Notes: generated from the sequence alone by a model not told the origin. A DNA stretch of 64,000 nucleotides from Malurus cyaneus samueli (GCA_009741485.1 VKON01000212.1:36681-100680); one strand, 5' to 3'. Shown: positions 12,377-24,970, counted from the stretch's first letter. Numbers and translations: made by a program.

Positions 12377-15300
12377 TAAACTCTTCTCCTTGGCCTTGCA
12401 GCACTGAGCAAGTAGTTTCCTGTGTGAATTCATTCAATCAGGATTGCAAACTACTAGTGTGATACAAACTTCGAAAAACAAAGATGTGGTATCAGTATAG
12501 AACGCCTCAGTCAGCATGCAGGTAAAGGGGTATTGCAAGAGACCAAAGGTTAGAATTTTCAGGCTTGGACATTTAATAGTATCCTATTGAGCAAAATGGG
12601 TAAAACATCCTAAAACATCCCCAAACAGCAGCATCACAGAAACTAGTGACATGGGTGATGACGACAGTGGGAGTACACTTAACTTGTATCTGTCTTGCAA
12701 CTGACGCTCTGGGAACCTTTTTTCAATTTAACTCTGAAAGAGAACAGCAATCCTTGAAAGCACTATTTCTTATCTGGACACCAGTATACTAACACTAGTA
12801 TTGTAATTTCTAGGAGAGAAGCCAGTTTCTCTGCCTACTCTTGGAAAGGGTCTAAACCCTTATCAGCTAAACCAAAACATGCCCATAAGGATTTCTAACA
12901 TATGAATGTAACACATGCATGTAAAAATTCATATTTCTAACTATTTTGTAGAGTATCACCCCAAAATAAGCCTGCTTGTTTCATGCAAGCAAAATGAAAC
13001 CAGAGTAGGTGCCACTACAGTCTTTTAGCGGGTCACAAAATATAGGGAAAAAAGATATTTATATATGTGAAACAATGCTTTTATACATAAACCAAAACTT
13101 GACTACTTCGATGGGAATAACAAATGTATATGAACATGAAGACAAGAATTTCCGGTAACTGCATTCAGTTTTTTAGTGCCTTCCATTATGAGGGAAAAAA
13201 ATTTAAGAACTAAAGCTCAATTGTTGATTCTAAGTAAAACTGCAACTGTTTTTTACTTAAAAAATACTAAAATCAAAATTTACTAAAGGTCTCTTTTCCT
13301 TGTTCCCATGCTCGATGCCTGGCTATATATTTAAGCTACCTTTAAAACAAACCCAACCATACCTCTGAATTACTGCAAATGTCAGAACAAAGTGTAATGA
13401 GAATATCTGACATCTCCTGAGAATATCTGACTATTACTTTCAGCAAGCTGTCCTCAGTGACTCTTTGCTTACTTAGGCATTTTGTACTTCCTTTGGTCAC
13501 TGTGCTTAAGTGGTGACATGAAGACTGATTATTAAGCTTTAGCACAGATACAAAGTTGAAACAAGAGGAAGTAACTTTAAAAAGTACATTCCCAATCAAG
13601 ATTTTAAAAAGTAAAATAATTCAAGTACTCTAGTTTTCAAACTATCCTCCCAGCAATGACATATCTTTGCAAAGCCTGAACAGCATTTTATCAAGCCATT
13701 CCACAGAGATTTGGGAATTCACGTTGTGCAGCACTGCTTTCATTCTACATATGAACACTATTTCAAAATAAGGAGTAGCTCTTAAAATTTAAAGAAGAAT
13801 AAAGAAGAATATATTCTCTCCATAAAGAATACAGTCAGATCTCAATATACAAAACCAGAGAAAATTCACCACTTTCACTAAATATAACTGAAGTCCTTGT
13901 TTTCTTGAGAACCCAGTATTAAAATAAGGACTTCAATAATTTGAGCACATACTTTCAGAGAGATACTGAACCAACAGTTTAGATACTGCCACAATTAAAT
14001 ACTCCAACTAATTTTTTTCTCCCTTAGAGTGAAGTGTTTAGAAAACAGGAAAGAAAACAAAAAAACCCAGAAATACACTCTCTGAAAGTTATTATTGGAT
14101 AACATTGTTTGTTAACTACATCTTACTTTCTACTAAAAAAACATACTTGGCACTCCTATAAATAAGCATTTATAAAGAACATCATGTTAACTGGTCATCA
14201 AATACCTCAATGTCTAACAAGTATGCTGAATTACAACAGAAGTTAAAAGATTTAAGGAAGACATTGAGGGAATGGCTGGATATAATGTGACAATTATTAA
14301 TTACAGTTTACATATGACTATATATACTGGAACAAGACTAGTAACATAGGATAATGGTAAATGTCACATAATTCTAGAATACCGAGGAATCCTAAGTGGA
14401 AATATTCCAGCTAATTTATTGTGGTATATGAGGGAGAAAAAAATCGAGAGGGTCTTCGACTTACGAAAAAAAAAATTAAATCAGAAAGATTCCCTCTAAG
14501 GAGACAAAGGTAAAACAGACTAAACCTTTCACTTCAAGCTCCAGAACTGTGTCCAAAGTTCTTCCTGACAAACAGCAGAATATCTGACTTACTACTCCAG
14601 TACTTTTAATTCATTTGAGACATCATGTATTGCATTTGTCAAACTGTTTTGCTTGAGATTTGAATCTGGTTTCACATTAAACAGTGTGATTCAATTACTT
14701 GCTGCTTCTGGCAGAATTTATCTGATCTCTTTTGATACTTGACAGTAATCAAGTAGCCCTCGCTATGAACTATTACTGTGATAATCACATCCATTTTTTT
14801 ACTGTACCTTTGCACATGCAATGTGCATTACTCAATAAGGAAATTAAGTGTGAATTGCACAAATTTATGCTTGAATTTATCATAATGTTTAAATGTAAGG
14901 ACACAAAGGAAACATAACAGAACTTACACAAAATAGGGAAATATAAAAAAAAATTTCCTGTACCTATAAAGCTTCGGAGAGTAGCTTAAGAATATGAATC
15001 ATTCAATGCAGCACTAACAAATGTAGAACTTGGTGCAGAATCATCATCAACTAACTGCTGACTACTTCGGCAATGAGAAAGCAGGATGAAGCAAAGCCGC
15101 TTGAAACAGAACTCGTAAGTGAGAATACACAGGAAAAACTGAGGAGCCTCCAAATAAAAAAAAAAAAGAGAAACGTAAAAGCTAGTGGTTGACTTCAACA
15201 TTAGCTTCAATAATGACACACTGTATTTGTAACAAAAATAATCCTACCTTCCTCTGCATTTCTCTGGAGCTCATATGTTGAAGACAAATGGTGTTTATCT

Positions 15301-15466
15301 TCTTGCCCACTAAATTCTTGCTTACTTAAAATTCAAGTGATCTTGACATCCCTTCTCCAACTATGCATATGAAACACAGTAGTGAGCTTTCTCAGAGAAA
15401 CTGCTTATCAACTACACTCCTTCACTTCTATTGCTAGAAAGTACATTCAGGTTCTGAAATACAAAC

Positions 15467-15603
15467 CTCCGAGGATGGCTGGCATCAAATAGTGTTGTAT
15501 CATCATCATCATCATCATCTTGTTCTAATGGGGTCAGCTCCATGTTTTCTACGTTCATATCCAAAACTCCGTATCTTCGCGTTTTTCTGTTTTGCCTCTA
15601 ACC
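15467..15603 (-). CDS. FAM174A: FAM174A exon 2, conserved cytoplasmic tail, carries a 1-base deletion
   Basis: The minus strand reads, after the acceptor TACTTTTCAG, the conserved tail [13 protein letters not shown], then [12 protein letters not shown], then seven Asp, then [11 protein letters not shown]. The donor is CGGAG followed by GTTTGT. This is the signature of FAM174A (TMEM157), a small type I membrane protein; the function is not firmly established. Exon 1 ends with two bases of an Arg codon and exon 2 ends with two bases of one, so exon 2 should be a multiple of three. It is 137 bases. The join reads G-GTT-AGA-GGC; one extra A (AGA-AGG) would restore the conserved frame. Without it translation leaves frame after two codons. 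Either an indel error or a real lesion. Confidence 0.9.
15499..15519 (-). repeat. (GAT)7 trinucleotide run encoding seven Asp
   Basis: Seven uninterrupted GAT codons within FAM174A exon 2, forming the acidic cluster after LEQ. From memory, mammalian homologues have a mixed Asp/Glu cluster here. A pure codon run is prone to length variation. Confidence 0.85.
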
Positions 15604-18600
15604 CTGAAAAGTATTTTAAAACAATCCAGTAATGTAAATTTTTTGCTGTTTTCTGATCCAGTAATACCGCTATATTCATACTTAGTGCAATTTTTTTAAA
15701 ATTTATCGTAAGCATACACACTTAGCTCTATGAAACTCAGAGGTCAGACAAATCAAGGCCATGCTGTCAAGAGTTTACCATTAATTATAGACGGTAAGAA
15801 CACCATCTGCAGTTTGTACAGAATTTATGTAGTAAATACAAAAAGCCTATAAAGGCACTTATGAGCAAAATATAAGAACCACATAAAAATCTGTGCAAAA
15901 GAAATACTTCTTTTTAAGCAATATTCTAATGAAAAGATGTCTTGCTACATATTCTCTAGTGTGGTCTTATGCACTGTAAAGTACAGCAAATGAACCAGCA
16001 GAAACTAAACAAAAGTATAGCAAAGGTATATACCAAGTAATGACTGACAATATTATTATAGTCTGTGAAGTCTTTTATAGATAACAAGTTAAAAAACTTA
16101 GTTATAATTACTTTAAAATTATAAATATAATTATTTTATAATTACTTTCACTTAGCTATAATTACTTACTTTAGAATTAGACTAATACTGTAGAGTCAAT
16201 GCCTTGTATGCTTTACAAAGCACGGAAGGAAGAGGCAGTGACTCACGTTTCAGGATTAAGGCACAGTGCTTATCACAGACTAGCAGACTGCATCTGCTTT
16301 TGTCACTCTCCACAGTTTTGCTGCATGGGCTTGGGTCCCATGTGAACCACCAACACAATGAACCATTCCACTTGGCTTTCCAGAACTACTCTTACACCCA
16401 TGGAACAAGACTTGCTCAACTTCCAGAACTCAGATCAATCACCACTCACCAAACACCATGCAAAGGCATCTGTTTACAGAATGCTGACAGAGTCACTTTC
16501 AATAACTAGCAAACAGCAACTACATGAAAGCTATAAAACTTTAGAAAAAAGAATTTGTGTCTACGCATTTAGTGCTAAACTCAAAAGTGGTGACAGACCT
16601 TTCTTTTAGAAATTCCAGAATTTACAATCCCAAGCTAGGTGCCTAGGAAATGTGTTTACAACATTCAGGAAGTTCAATACAGAACATCTCAGAGCTAATA
16701 AAAAAATTGTTAATATATTATGATATTATAGTATGTGCTATCATACTACACATAAAACATTTACAATTGTACTACGCATAATGACTTCTCTGTCCCATAT
16801 TTAGGCACCATTTTAACTATCTTTAAATAGATATCAGATATAATACTGAGATTCTCAGCTTCAAATTTTGTCCTGAACTCTGGTTCAGGACAAGTCGTAA
16901 TTACACGACTTGTTTAAATATCCTTCTTGAAGGCACACATAACAGCATTCAGACTTGGTTTATATTTTCAATATAGTCCAGTGAATTATACAACTGAGAA
17001 GTAATTGTAAACTTTTAAGAATGGGAAGGAGATAAAATATACACACCCTTCTTCAAAGTCTTCCAATTTCTGATGTTATTAAAAAAAAAATCAACATGAT
17101 CATTTCCACCACTCTCAACTATGATGTGAAACAGCATCAGCTGCTACCCCAGGCATTTAAGTGTTTTAGTGCAGAACAAAATACCCAGCTTTCTCATTTG
17201 AAGCTAAGGCTAGTAACAAAGACAAAAATTTCACCTTTCAGTTCAAGACAAAGTCCCTTCCATGTTCTTCATTTATTTCATCTGTTCTTTAGTCCTCAAC
17301 TAGAAAGAAGATGCATACTTCAAAGCACCAAACAGAAGAAAATTCTAAAACTTCTAAGATGACTGTGATGAAAAAATAAAGTTGTTTTATACATATTGTG
17401 TCTTCTGTTTTGTTTCCACTAAAATAGAAGCTAAGCAATTCAGACTACAACAAGCATTATGGACATCCTTCTAAGTAAGAAAGTATTTTAAACATAAATA
17501 TGCTACTCATACAGTCAATTTCTGTCAGCCTCACTATACATTTTACCATTTTTTCTTAATGGGTTAAAATGGAAAGTGAGTTGCTACTGTGAGTTCGGAG
17601 TAACCTAAAACAGTCATAGCAAATGTCTAAACTAGATAATGCAAAAAAACCCTATTAGATACGTGGCATAGATTTCTAGATTCAAGCAAATCCAATTGAA
17701 AAAGGGATAAACTAATAATAAACCAATAATGTGCAATTCAAATCCTAGTCTATGGAAGAATCAGTCAAAAACCTAGAGCTCTAAGAATACTGAAGATGAT
17801 TATGCAACACGCATGTCATGGTCACAGCTACGACTCTAAAGCAGTATCTTCAGTGGTAACAAAAACTAACTTAAAATCTTTTACTCTCTGACTGTTGTAG
17901 AACACATCTCATTTGGATGGGACCTACAAGTAGTATCTAGTCAGCTGCCTGATCAATTCAAAATTTAATTTGCAAGCATCGTACCATGGGTATTGTCCAA
18001 ATGCCTCTTAAACACTGACTCCCTCTCTAGGAAACCTATTTCAGTTGTTGACCAACCAATCAGTAAAAATATGCTTCTTTATACCTCTCTTGATGCAACT
18101 TTGAATCATTCCCACACATCCTATAGATGTATATTAGGAAGAAGGGATTAGCATCTCCTTTCTCGTAGACCTGCTGGGAGCAATGAGGTCACCCCTCAGG
18201 CGTCCTCTTCTCCAAAGCAGACAAACTCAGGAGTTCTCAGCTGCTCCTCAGAGGACAGGCCTTCCAGCTCTACCACTAGCCTGGTTGCCCTAGAAGTCCC
18301 TTAATATGCTTCTTACTGCACACAGTATTCACAGGAAGGCCATGACAATGCTGAATATAGTAGGACAATCCCCACTCTTGACTGTTTGGCTGTGCTGTGA
18401 GAGATGCACTCAAGGGTGCAGTTTGCCCTCTTCGCTTGGGGGATACGTTGGCTCATACTCAACTTGCTGTCAACCAGCACCCTGAGATCTCTCTCTGCAT
18501 GACTGTTCTTCAGAACTTCTCTCCCAAGTAACAGTACGGTTCAGCGTTTCCCTGTTCCAGCTGCCGAACCCACCATTTGTTCTTGTTAGATGTCACACCA

Positions 18601-20306
18601 CTGGTGACAGCCCAATACTCCAATCTTTCCAGATCCCCCTGCAAGGCCACTTGCACCTTGAGAGAGCCAACTGTGCCTCCCAGGCTGGTGTCATCAGCAA
18701 AGCTGCTAATGGTGCATTCAATTCCAGATAAGAGTTTTGAGCAGAGCTGGCCCTAGAACTGAACCCCAAGAAGCACCACTGGTGCCGGGCACAAGCCTCT
18801 TCGCTACCACCCTATGAGCCCTGTCATTCAGCTATCTCTTCACCCAGTTCTCCATGAACTTGCTCACCCTGCAGCTGGAGATACTGTCCAGAAGAGCACC
18901 ATGAAGAACTGCATCAAAAGCCTTCACCCACTGGGCAGGTGAACTGGCTGAAAGTTTGTAAAAAGCTGTTAAGTTTTTATGTCTTAGAACAAAGTATGTC
19001 TTCATGCCAAGGAAACCTATCCAAAAAATGGGTCGTTTGCACTGAATCTATTTCTTATATAAACACTGCAAAAAACAAGTTCAAATCCAAAAACATACAA
19101 TTAACCTACTGCAAATTTCAGAAGCAAGATGCAGCAGAATTACAGAATAATGTGAGGTGTTAATCTTCCAGTTTACAGTTGCACCTAGGAGACAGCACTC
19201 CAGTTTCAAATGCAGAACAGCATTCTACTGCCAAAAACTGGAATATCAAGTAATTACCACTCATTCGGAAAATAATAATGACAGACAATAGTTTTCTTTT
19301 CCAGCTCCTGCAATGAGAGGTTTTATTTATTTGGCCTTTCTACGGTACTATTCACACCTCCAAATCCAATGGGCTGTTGTTACGAAATACACTGACACTG
19401 AGACATGCCCTTGCCTATTTTTATTTGCTTAAAAAATGAGTGACATTTCCTTTACAGTATTTTATTATTAAGATATGCATTCTAATGAAAATAAGAATGA
19501 AATGAAGGCTTCTCAAGAGTTACCTTTAAGAACTATAAACCAATCAAAATAGACTAGTTCATTTTGCATGTATCTTAGTACATGACATTCTAAGAACACC
19601 GTCAATTGCCCTTCTAGACTAAATGATGTAGATACTAGGCATGAGTATATCTAAATGCAATGAAGAGTACATAGAGAACCTGCAACATAATTGATTTGCT
19701 TTACGCATAATCACACATTTGGGCCTTTCCTTGAGGAGCTCAAGTTAAAGCATGGGAGACAGAAGTAAAATTGCAAGGACAAAAAAGCACTGACAGCCAC
19801 TGTATTTTACTGAAAAAGCACATCGAGTTACATGATCAGTAGTTTCCGTGAGAAACGTAAGAGCAAATAACTGGCAGTGCAAGCTTTACAAGACCCCTTT
19901 CCTTAAAAAGACACAAAGTAGGTTAATTTTACTGTGAAAGAAAGCATAGAAGACAGATGTTCACTGGCAAAGGACAACTTCGGTAGTTTAGCGATACATA
20001 AGTTCGCAAACTGGACAAAAGGCACTCACAGAACATACAAAATAAATTCAAATGGGCTGACGGATGCCTGCAGTTGACAAGTCCACCTAGAGGGCACAGG
20101 AAGGAGTCGGGAAAGGCCCAACACTGATATACGGTTGCCGGTGACGCGAACGGAGCCAACCGACCTCCTCCCGCCCACAGCAGGGAAGAGGCACCAGGAA
20201 CTTCCCAGCGCAGCCGGGCGCTCCTCGCCGGCCCCTTAGGAGCCGCGGGACCCAACACGCAGTCCCGATCCCGTAACTGCACCCCCGCGCCCGCCTGGCC
20301 CCTCAC
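15604..20306 (-). other. FAM174A intron 1
   Basis: 4703 bp between the exon 1 donor (GTGAGG, 20306-20301) and the exon 2 acceptor (15606-15604). It contains a minus-strand CR1 (17890-18935). Outside that, AT-rich sequence with no recognised RNA gene or exon. Confidence 0.75.
17890..18935 (-). repeat. CR1 LINE fragment, minus strand
   Basis: On the minus strand: VKAFDAVLHGALLDSISS, then NWVKR, then a degenerate GASWGSVLGPALL (motif B), a damaged substrate-binding region, RDLRVLVDSKLSMS, then a 3' part with GTGACCTCATTGCTCCC and a UTR-like tail to about 17890. Several stops and frameshifts make it inactive. It is in sense orientation to FAM174A within intron 1. Confidence 0.85.
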
Positions 20307-20690
20307 CGCACGGTCCGGATCACGAAGTAGACGATGAGGGCGGCGCTGGCCAGCACCAGCACGGACAAGGCGCGCTGGGTCATGGGCTGGCCCTGCTCGG
20401 GCGGTGCCGACACCTCGGCCAGCCGGTTATTGCTACTGCTGCTGCTCCGCGTGGCGGGCCCGCCGGCCGCCTCCGTGGGACGCAGGAGGCGGTGGCGGGT
20501 CCCGGGCGCGGGGCCGCGGCCTCCCCGCAGCAGGCGCCACCAGCAGCACCAGCAGCAGCCACCCCCCAGGAGTGGGCAGCGCCGGCGGCTGCATCTCCCC
20601 GCGCCTCCCGCCCAGCGCGGCCCCACACAGCGCGGCCGGCCCGGCCGTCGTTAGTGCGGCCGCCGGAAGCGGAAGCTTCCCCTCCCCACC
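20130..20690. promoter_or_regulatory. CpG island and probable FAM174A promoter
   Basis: A sharp local rise in G+C and CpG surrounds exon 1; it is the strongest in the window apart from the 57-64 kb array. Upstream of the start codon the plus strand holds CGCCGGAAGCGGAAGC (20661-20676), two ETS-type GGAA cores, and no TATA box, as in housekeeping promoters. The start site is inferred at about 20620-20680. Confidence 0.65.
20307..20594 (-). CDS. FAM174A: FAM174A exon 1: signal peptide, linker and membrane helix, with a +1 frameshift
   Basis: The ATG at 20594-20592 (G at -3) opens MQPPALPTPGGW, then LLLVLLVAPAAG, a clear signal peptide, followed by a Pro/Arg-rich lumenal stretch. This frame stops at about 20430 after a Gln run. 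The conserved membrane part, PMTQRALSVLVL and VYFVIRTV, lies in another frame open from before 20560 to the donor at 20306. From the ATG the exon is 288 bases; to reach the donor with two bases of the final Arg codon it should leave remainder 2 when divided by three. One extra base (or two missing) therefore sits between about 20520 and 20433, in very GC-rich DNA. The protein would be type I, with its tail in exon 2. An alternative ATG at 20626 in the membrane frame lacks a signal peptide and is less likely. Confidence 0.85.
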
Positions 20691-20894
20691 CCACGGTATC
20701 TCTCTATTCCTTTCATGGGCACCACTCTTTTTCAGTGGGTGGTCGGTGACATTTGGGCGAGTCAGGGGCTTCTTCGAATACAACAACTTTAAGGCAGGGT
20801 TGTTTTTATTCAACCAATCCTCTATTTTAGCCTCATTCTATGTGCAAAAGAATAGAAATTTTATAACTGACTTCAATGAAAGCAGAAATGTTAA

Positions 20895-21320
20895 GGAAAC
20901 TTCCCAGTGTGACTATTTATGACACTCCCTAGCAACCACCTCCCAACACCAGACCTGTCACTGCTGTCATCGAAGTCCCTTCTCAGCGGAAGCTCCAGGG
21001 ACCCGATGAGTCCCCGCTTGTCTCCCCACACATCCCACTCACAGTCATACCGGGTTTCCCACAGCAGAGTCTCAGATGTCTCTTTATTGATGGCGCAGTA
21101 ACACAGAAACAGCCTGAGCTGGTCCTCTGATGCTACCGAGCAACCTGCACCAGGTGTATTGTTCAATAATAAGCAAAAAGATGGTTTGGAAAGCAGTAGG
21201 GCCTGAAAACTCCAATTTTTGCTTCAGTTGTGGTCCAGTGATGGAAAGACCGGGAAAGGACTGTGTCTGGGCAGACCACAGCCAAGGCTGATGAAGCATC
21301 CAGTGAACCTGGAACACAGG
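20895..21320 (-). mobile_element. Possible LTR fragment upstream of FAM174A
   Basis: The minus strand has AATAAA (21088-21083) followed by GAGACATCTGAGAC, an arrangement seen at the R/U5 border of some LTRs. A 91-codon open frame (21166-20891) shows no known domain. Neither terminal dinucleotides nor a duplication were confirmed. It could instead be ordinary unique sequence. Confidence 0.25.
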
Positions 21321-23516
21321 ACCCTGGTTTAGGGTAATGCTACAGAATAACTCTGCTGTAAGGGTTATTGCTCTTGTGTTGCATTGTGGCTCAACTAAAC
21401 TCTGTTCTGATAGGATAATCCTTTAATCCGTTAATTTTCAAGATCCTTACAAAGTGGGTTTTTTTTGTTGTTTGTTGTTTTTTGTTTTTTTTTTTTTTTG
21501 TTGTGTTGGTTTTTGTTTTTTTTTCTGTATGCACAGCAAGGATTTCAGGGGTATAGGGCATCTACAAAATGGGAAATACACATTGGTAGTGAGCTCTTTT
21601 GTCATTAGTCAGTGTATTGAAGGGAGTGGATAAAGTGCCAGAGTAGCAAGGAAGCCTTGTACAGAAATATTTCTGCAGTTGAAGTAATATGGACAACAAC
21701 CAGATTTTGTTCAGGAGCAGACTAATTACCCCAGAGGCCTTGAACTTAGCAGTGTATCAATCATATTGGTCATACAAAATCACTATAGATAGTGCAAAAA
21801 CAGTGATTAGTTAACAAGTTTAGCAGTTGGTTAACTGGGAAAACATGTTCAAGGTCTTGCATCACACAATGAGTCTGAATTTGAAATTGTAAAACTGTTT
21901 TAAATAGCATGTGAGCCTTTAAATTATCATGTGTCTTCCCCTTGAAAAAAAATGTAGTCCTTTTAATGAGAATAATGTTTCAGATTATATGAACAGATTT
22001 TGCTGAAGGTGCTGGAAGGATGGAGCAAGTGAATAAGCTTCCATGATAGTTCTGTATGAAGTGGATGACTTTGACAGCGTTTGACTGATTCAGATCCTCC
22101 CACTGCCAGTATCATACTGCTTCTGTCATATGAGTTGCCCTGAGATATATTTTCTCTTGACAAGTCCAAGCAACTCCTTTGCAGCACAGAGACAGAGGAA
22201 ACTGTTGCATTCAAAGTGAAGGAAGAATATTTCCTAGAACATCAGTCACTGATGTTAAATTGTCCTACAGAAATGTCCATGATGCATGGACTGTGTAAAG
22301 TCTAACAGCGCTGGTTTTCTCACTCAGGGTGATATGATGACATTCATTGTGGCAAGCCGCATGTTAGATGGAAAGCATGAAGGGAAAAGAAAAGAGGATT
22401 GCCTTGGTCACTACGACTATGAGATGACAATATTAGTATTTTAAAATGCCCTCTTGGCAAAACTACCATCCTTAAAACCAAATGTTCTGGTGCTGTATGG
22501 ACAGGTTGTTTTCTGAAGGTTTTTTTCCCACTAAATGAGAAGCTAATTCTCTTAAAATCAGCAGATTAAGATAGTCTTTGGGTTTTGAGATAGAAACCAA
22601 AAAGGCAAAGCAATTTATGTTCTTTATTTTGAAACAAAAAGAATTACTGAAGTTTCTTGTATATTTCTTTGTTTCTTTGGTTTGGATTTTTTCCTTTTTT
22701 TTTGTTTAATCATTGAAATGCACATATTTGTTCAGTATTCAAGTCAGATATAAATAAACTTCAAGTTTGTGTGCAAAAATTTGTTTTGAGAGCTAGAAGA
22801 TAATTCTTTCATGAAGTGCCACATAACTTCAAACCTGCATGTGGAAACTGATTTTGCAGTAATTTTTAGATTTTTTTAATGGTACCTGACTGTTAATGAC
22901 TGCTGTCTAATTTATTGTTTAGAGACAAAGGAAACAGAATTTTTTAAAATAGTGATATTCTGTTATCATTCTGGTATACATATATCTGATATATATATGT
23001 GTGTGTATATATATGTATATATATGTCTTTTGAAAGATGTGCCTTAGGATTATATTTCCCCATTCTGAACTAAAGTATAGAACCTTTTTCATTTACAAAA
23101 GGAATAAGCATCTTTCTTATCTTACACCCAAAAGGTGGAAGAACTTGAATATCAGTGAAAGACCCTGACTTTTAAATTGTTAAAAATAATGGAACTTACT
23201 TGAGTTTTACCTTTGAGAAAAACAAATGGGTCAATTTTTTTTCAGCTCCATATAACAGGTCTTGCAAGTGAATTGAAAGAGCAGAGAAAATACTTCACAT
23301 GATTATGTGAGGGTCAAGGATGTCTGAGAACATTTAATCAGGAAATGAAACAATAATTCAGAGAAAGGCACTTAGGAGATCAGTATATTCTTCCTTTGTC
23401 TTGTTGAGTTAGTTCAACTAAAATGTCATTATGTGTTTCCTGGTACTTGTAGCACCAAAGGGCGTCATACAGAACACATCTATTTCTTCTTCCCCCACCT
23501 CTATCAGTCTGTCTAC
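21321..23516. other. Unassigned stretch with T-rich and TA/TG simple repeats
   Basis: No gene recognised. Contains a T-rich stretch (21457-21523) of TTTTTTG-type units and an AT/GT microsatellite (22971-23027). Confidence 0.5.
22971..23027 (+). repeat. (TA)n/(TG)n microsatellite
   Basis: Imperfect run of TATATA with an internal GTGTGTG. Confidence 0.8.
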
Positions 23517-23646
23517 ATCACAGAATATTCTGTGTTGAAAAGGGCCAACAAAGATCATCAGCCCCAATTCTTAAGTCAAAGCTCCATACAGTCATCAAAC
23601 CCACAACCCTAATATTTGCTAGGACCACTCTCTAACCAACCTCAAG
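23517..23646 (-). mobile_element. tRNA-derived SINE with CR1-like tail (TguSINE1 type)
   Basis: On the minus strand the head reads GGTTGGTTAGAGAGTGG (tRNA A-box region), then GGGTTGTGGGTTTGATGA (B-box region), then a tail GATGATCTTTGTTGGCCC leading to AGAATATTCTGTGATG, as in CR1 3' ends. A tRNA-Ile-like head with a CR1 tail is the architecture described for passerine TguSINE1. Its box sequences are degenerate, so it is not a functional tRNA gene. It is a lineage marker supporting a songbird source. The name is from memory and not checked by search. Confidence 0.75.
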
Positions 23647-24599
23647 TTGTTTCATTTTATCCTTTATGAAGTTCTTATGGAATGACTTGTAGGTGATCTT
23701 GAGAAATGAAGACATCAGAAGTGATCATGGTCTTCTGGTCTGATTGGAGGTTACACAGGGGCATACTGGCTGATGCCAATGTAAGCCATATTAAGCTCTT
23801 AAACCCGGAAATGATCTGATTCTATAGGTCTTCAAACCATGTTCTAGTCTCATTTATTGTGTCTGAGGACATCTTTGTCCAAATATATCTATACTTAGGC
23901 TTCCATAGATCAGATATCTTTTTGAGTAATCAATGAAAAAAAGCTCACTTTAATGTCTTTTCTTTTAATGACTCTTCCCCCAATAATATGCAAACTAATT
24001 AACTACGGATTGTTGCAAAACATTGCAGAAGAATGTGCTCTGCAGAAGATTTACAGATATGTTTTGTAAAAAAAAGTGTGAAGTTTTCTAATGAAAGGAA
24101 TTGTCGAAGTAGAGACAGACAACGTGACACTAATAATGAGCAAAAGACACTGACAGACCACTTGATTATGGGGCTGATCCCCTTTTATCTATTTAGCAAT
24201 AGGTGTATACTAAGTCTTCAGCATAAATGGCAATTGTCTATTTGCTAATTAGCAACCCCTTCTCTACTCGTCAGCGTATGATTGGTGTGTTGCAAAAGCT
24301 GTGGTGTCATTAATTCTCACAATATTGCTCTGTCTTTGGCATCTGCCCAATCTGACCGTTCTTCAACATTCCGTTTCCTTTTCCCAGAGACAGTCAAGGC
24401 ATCTCAGTCACATTGCTTTGGTAACGTCTTCCTCTGTCTTGTCCTCCTCCATCTAGACTTTCAGACTCCCTTTTGTTTTACCAGATCTCAGGGGTACACT
24501 ATTATTGGTTGATTTTCAGATTCAGAACTTGCAAGGCTGCAATGCCAGCTTTCAGCCTTCACAAGGAATGATCAATGTCTTTACAAATAAATTATGGGG

Positions 24600-24970
24600 T
24601 CTGCTGGTAGATAAGGCCAGATACAGATAGGTGAAAGGAGCAATGGGACGAACTATAAATTCCATAGGAATTTCACCAAGTGACACATACTGTTACTCAC
24701 CCAAAACAGTGCTAAATCCCTGGACTGAGAGAAAAAGAACAGACACACAAAGAATAAAAAAGAGGGGAGAAGGATGTGCATTAGATGGTGGTCTGTATTG
24801 GATGATTTGGGGAGTCTGTACCTCTCAAGTCCCTCAGCCAATGGGGAGAGAGAGAAGGAAATGTGGCCAAGAAATTAGGATAAAAAGGAGGCTGCATCCT
24901 CTAACAATTTGAGATACCCCATGGAAATGTCCCATGGCCTCTCCCTTAATTCGAATAAGGTTACGGGACT
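24600..24970 (+). mobile_element. Probable LTR promoter segment
   Basis: CCAAT (24838-24842), then GGATAAAAAGGAGG (TATA-like, 24878-24891), then a CATCCTC start-site-like motif and a CTCTCCCTT stretch. Order and spacing are promoter-like and no host exon follows. Edges and class are unknown. Confidence 0.35.

Larger units (their letters stand above)
11226..15466 (-). other. FAM174A intron 2
   Basis: 4241 bp between the donor at 15466 (GTTTGT after CGGAG) and the candidate acceptor at 11226-11227. It holds an antisense LTR-like segment (11525-12240) and a 31-base A-run (12343-12373). The rest is AT-rich with no recognised feature. Confidence 0.55.

Noticed and set aside
20334..20922. Plus-strand and third-frame ORFs across the CpG island
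   Set aside because: Shadows of FAM174A exon 1 in GC-rich DNA; Ala/Arg/Pro-rich, with no family resemblance.
23517..23646. A functional tRNA gene on the minus strand
   Set aside because: Box A and B regions are degenerate and the 3' half continues into a CR1 tail; a SINE explains it.
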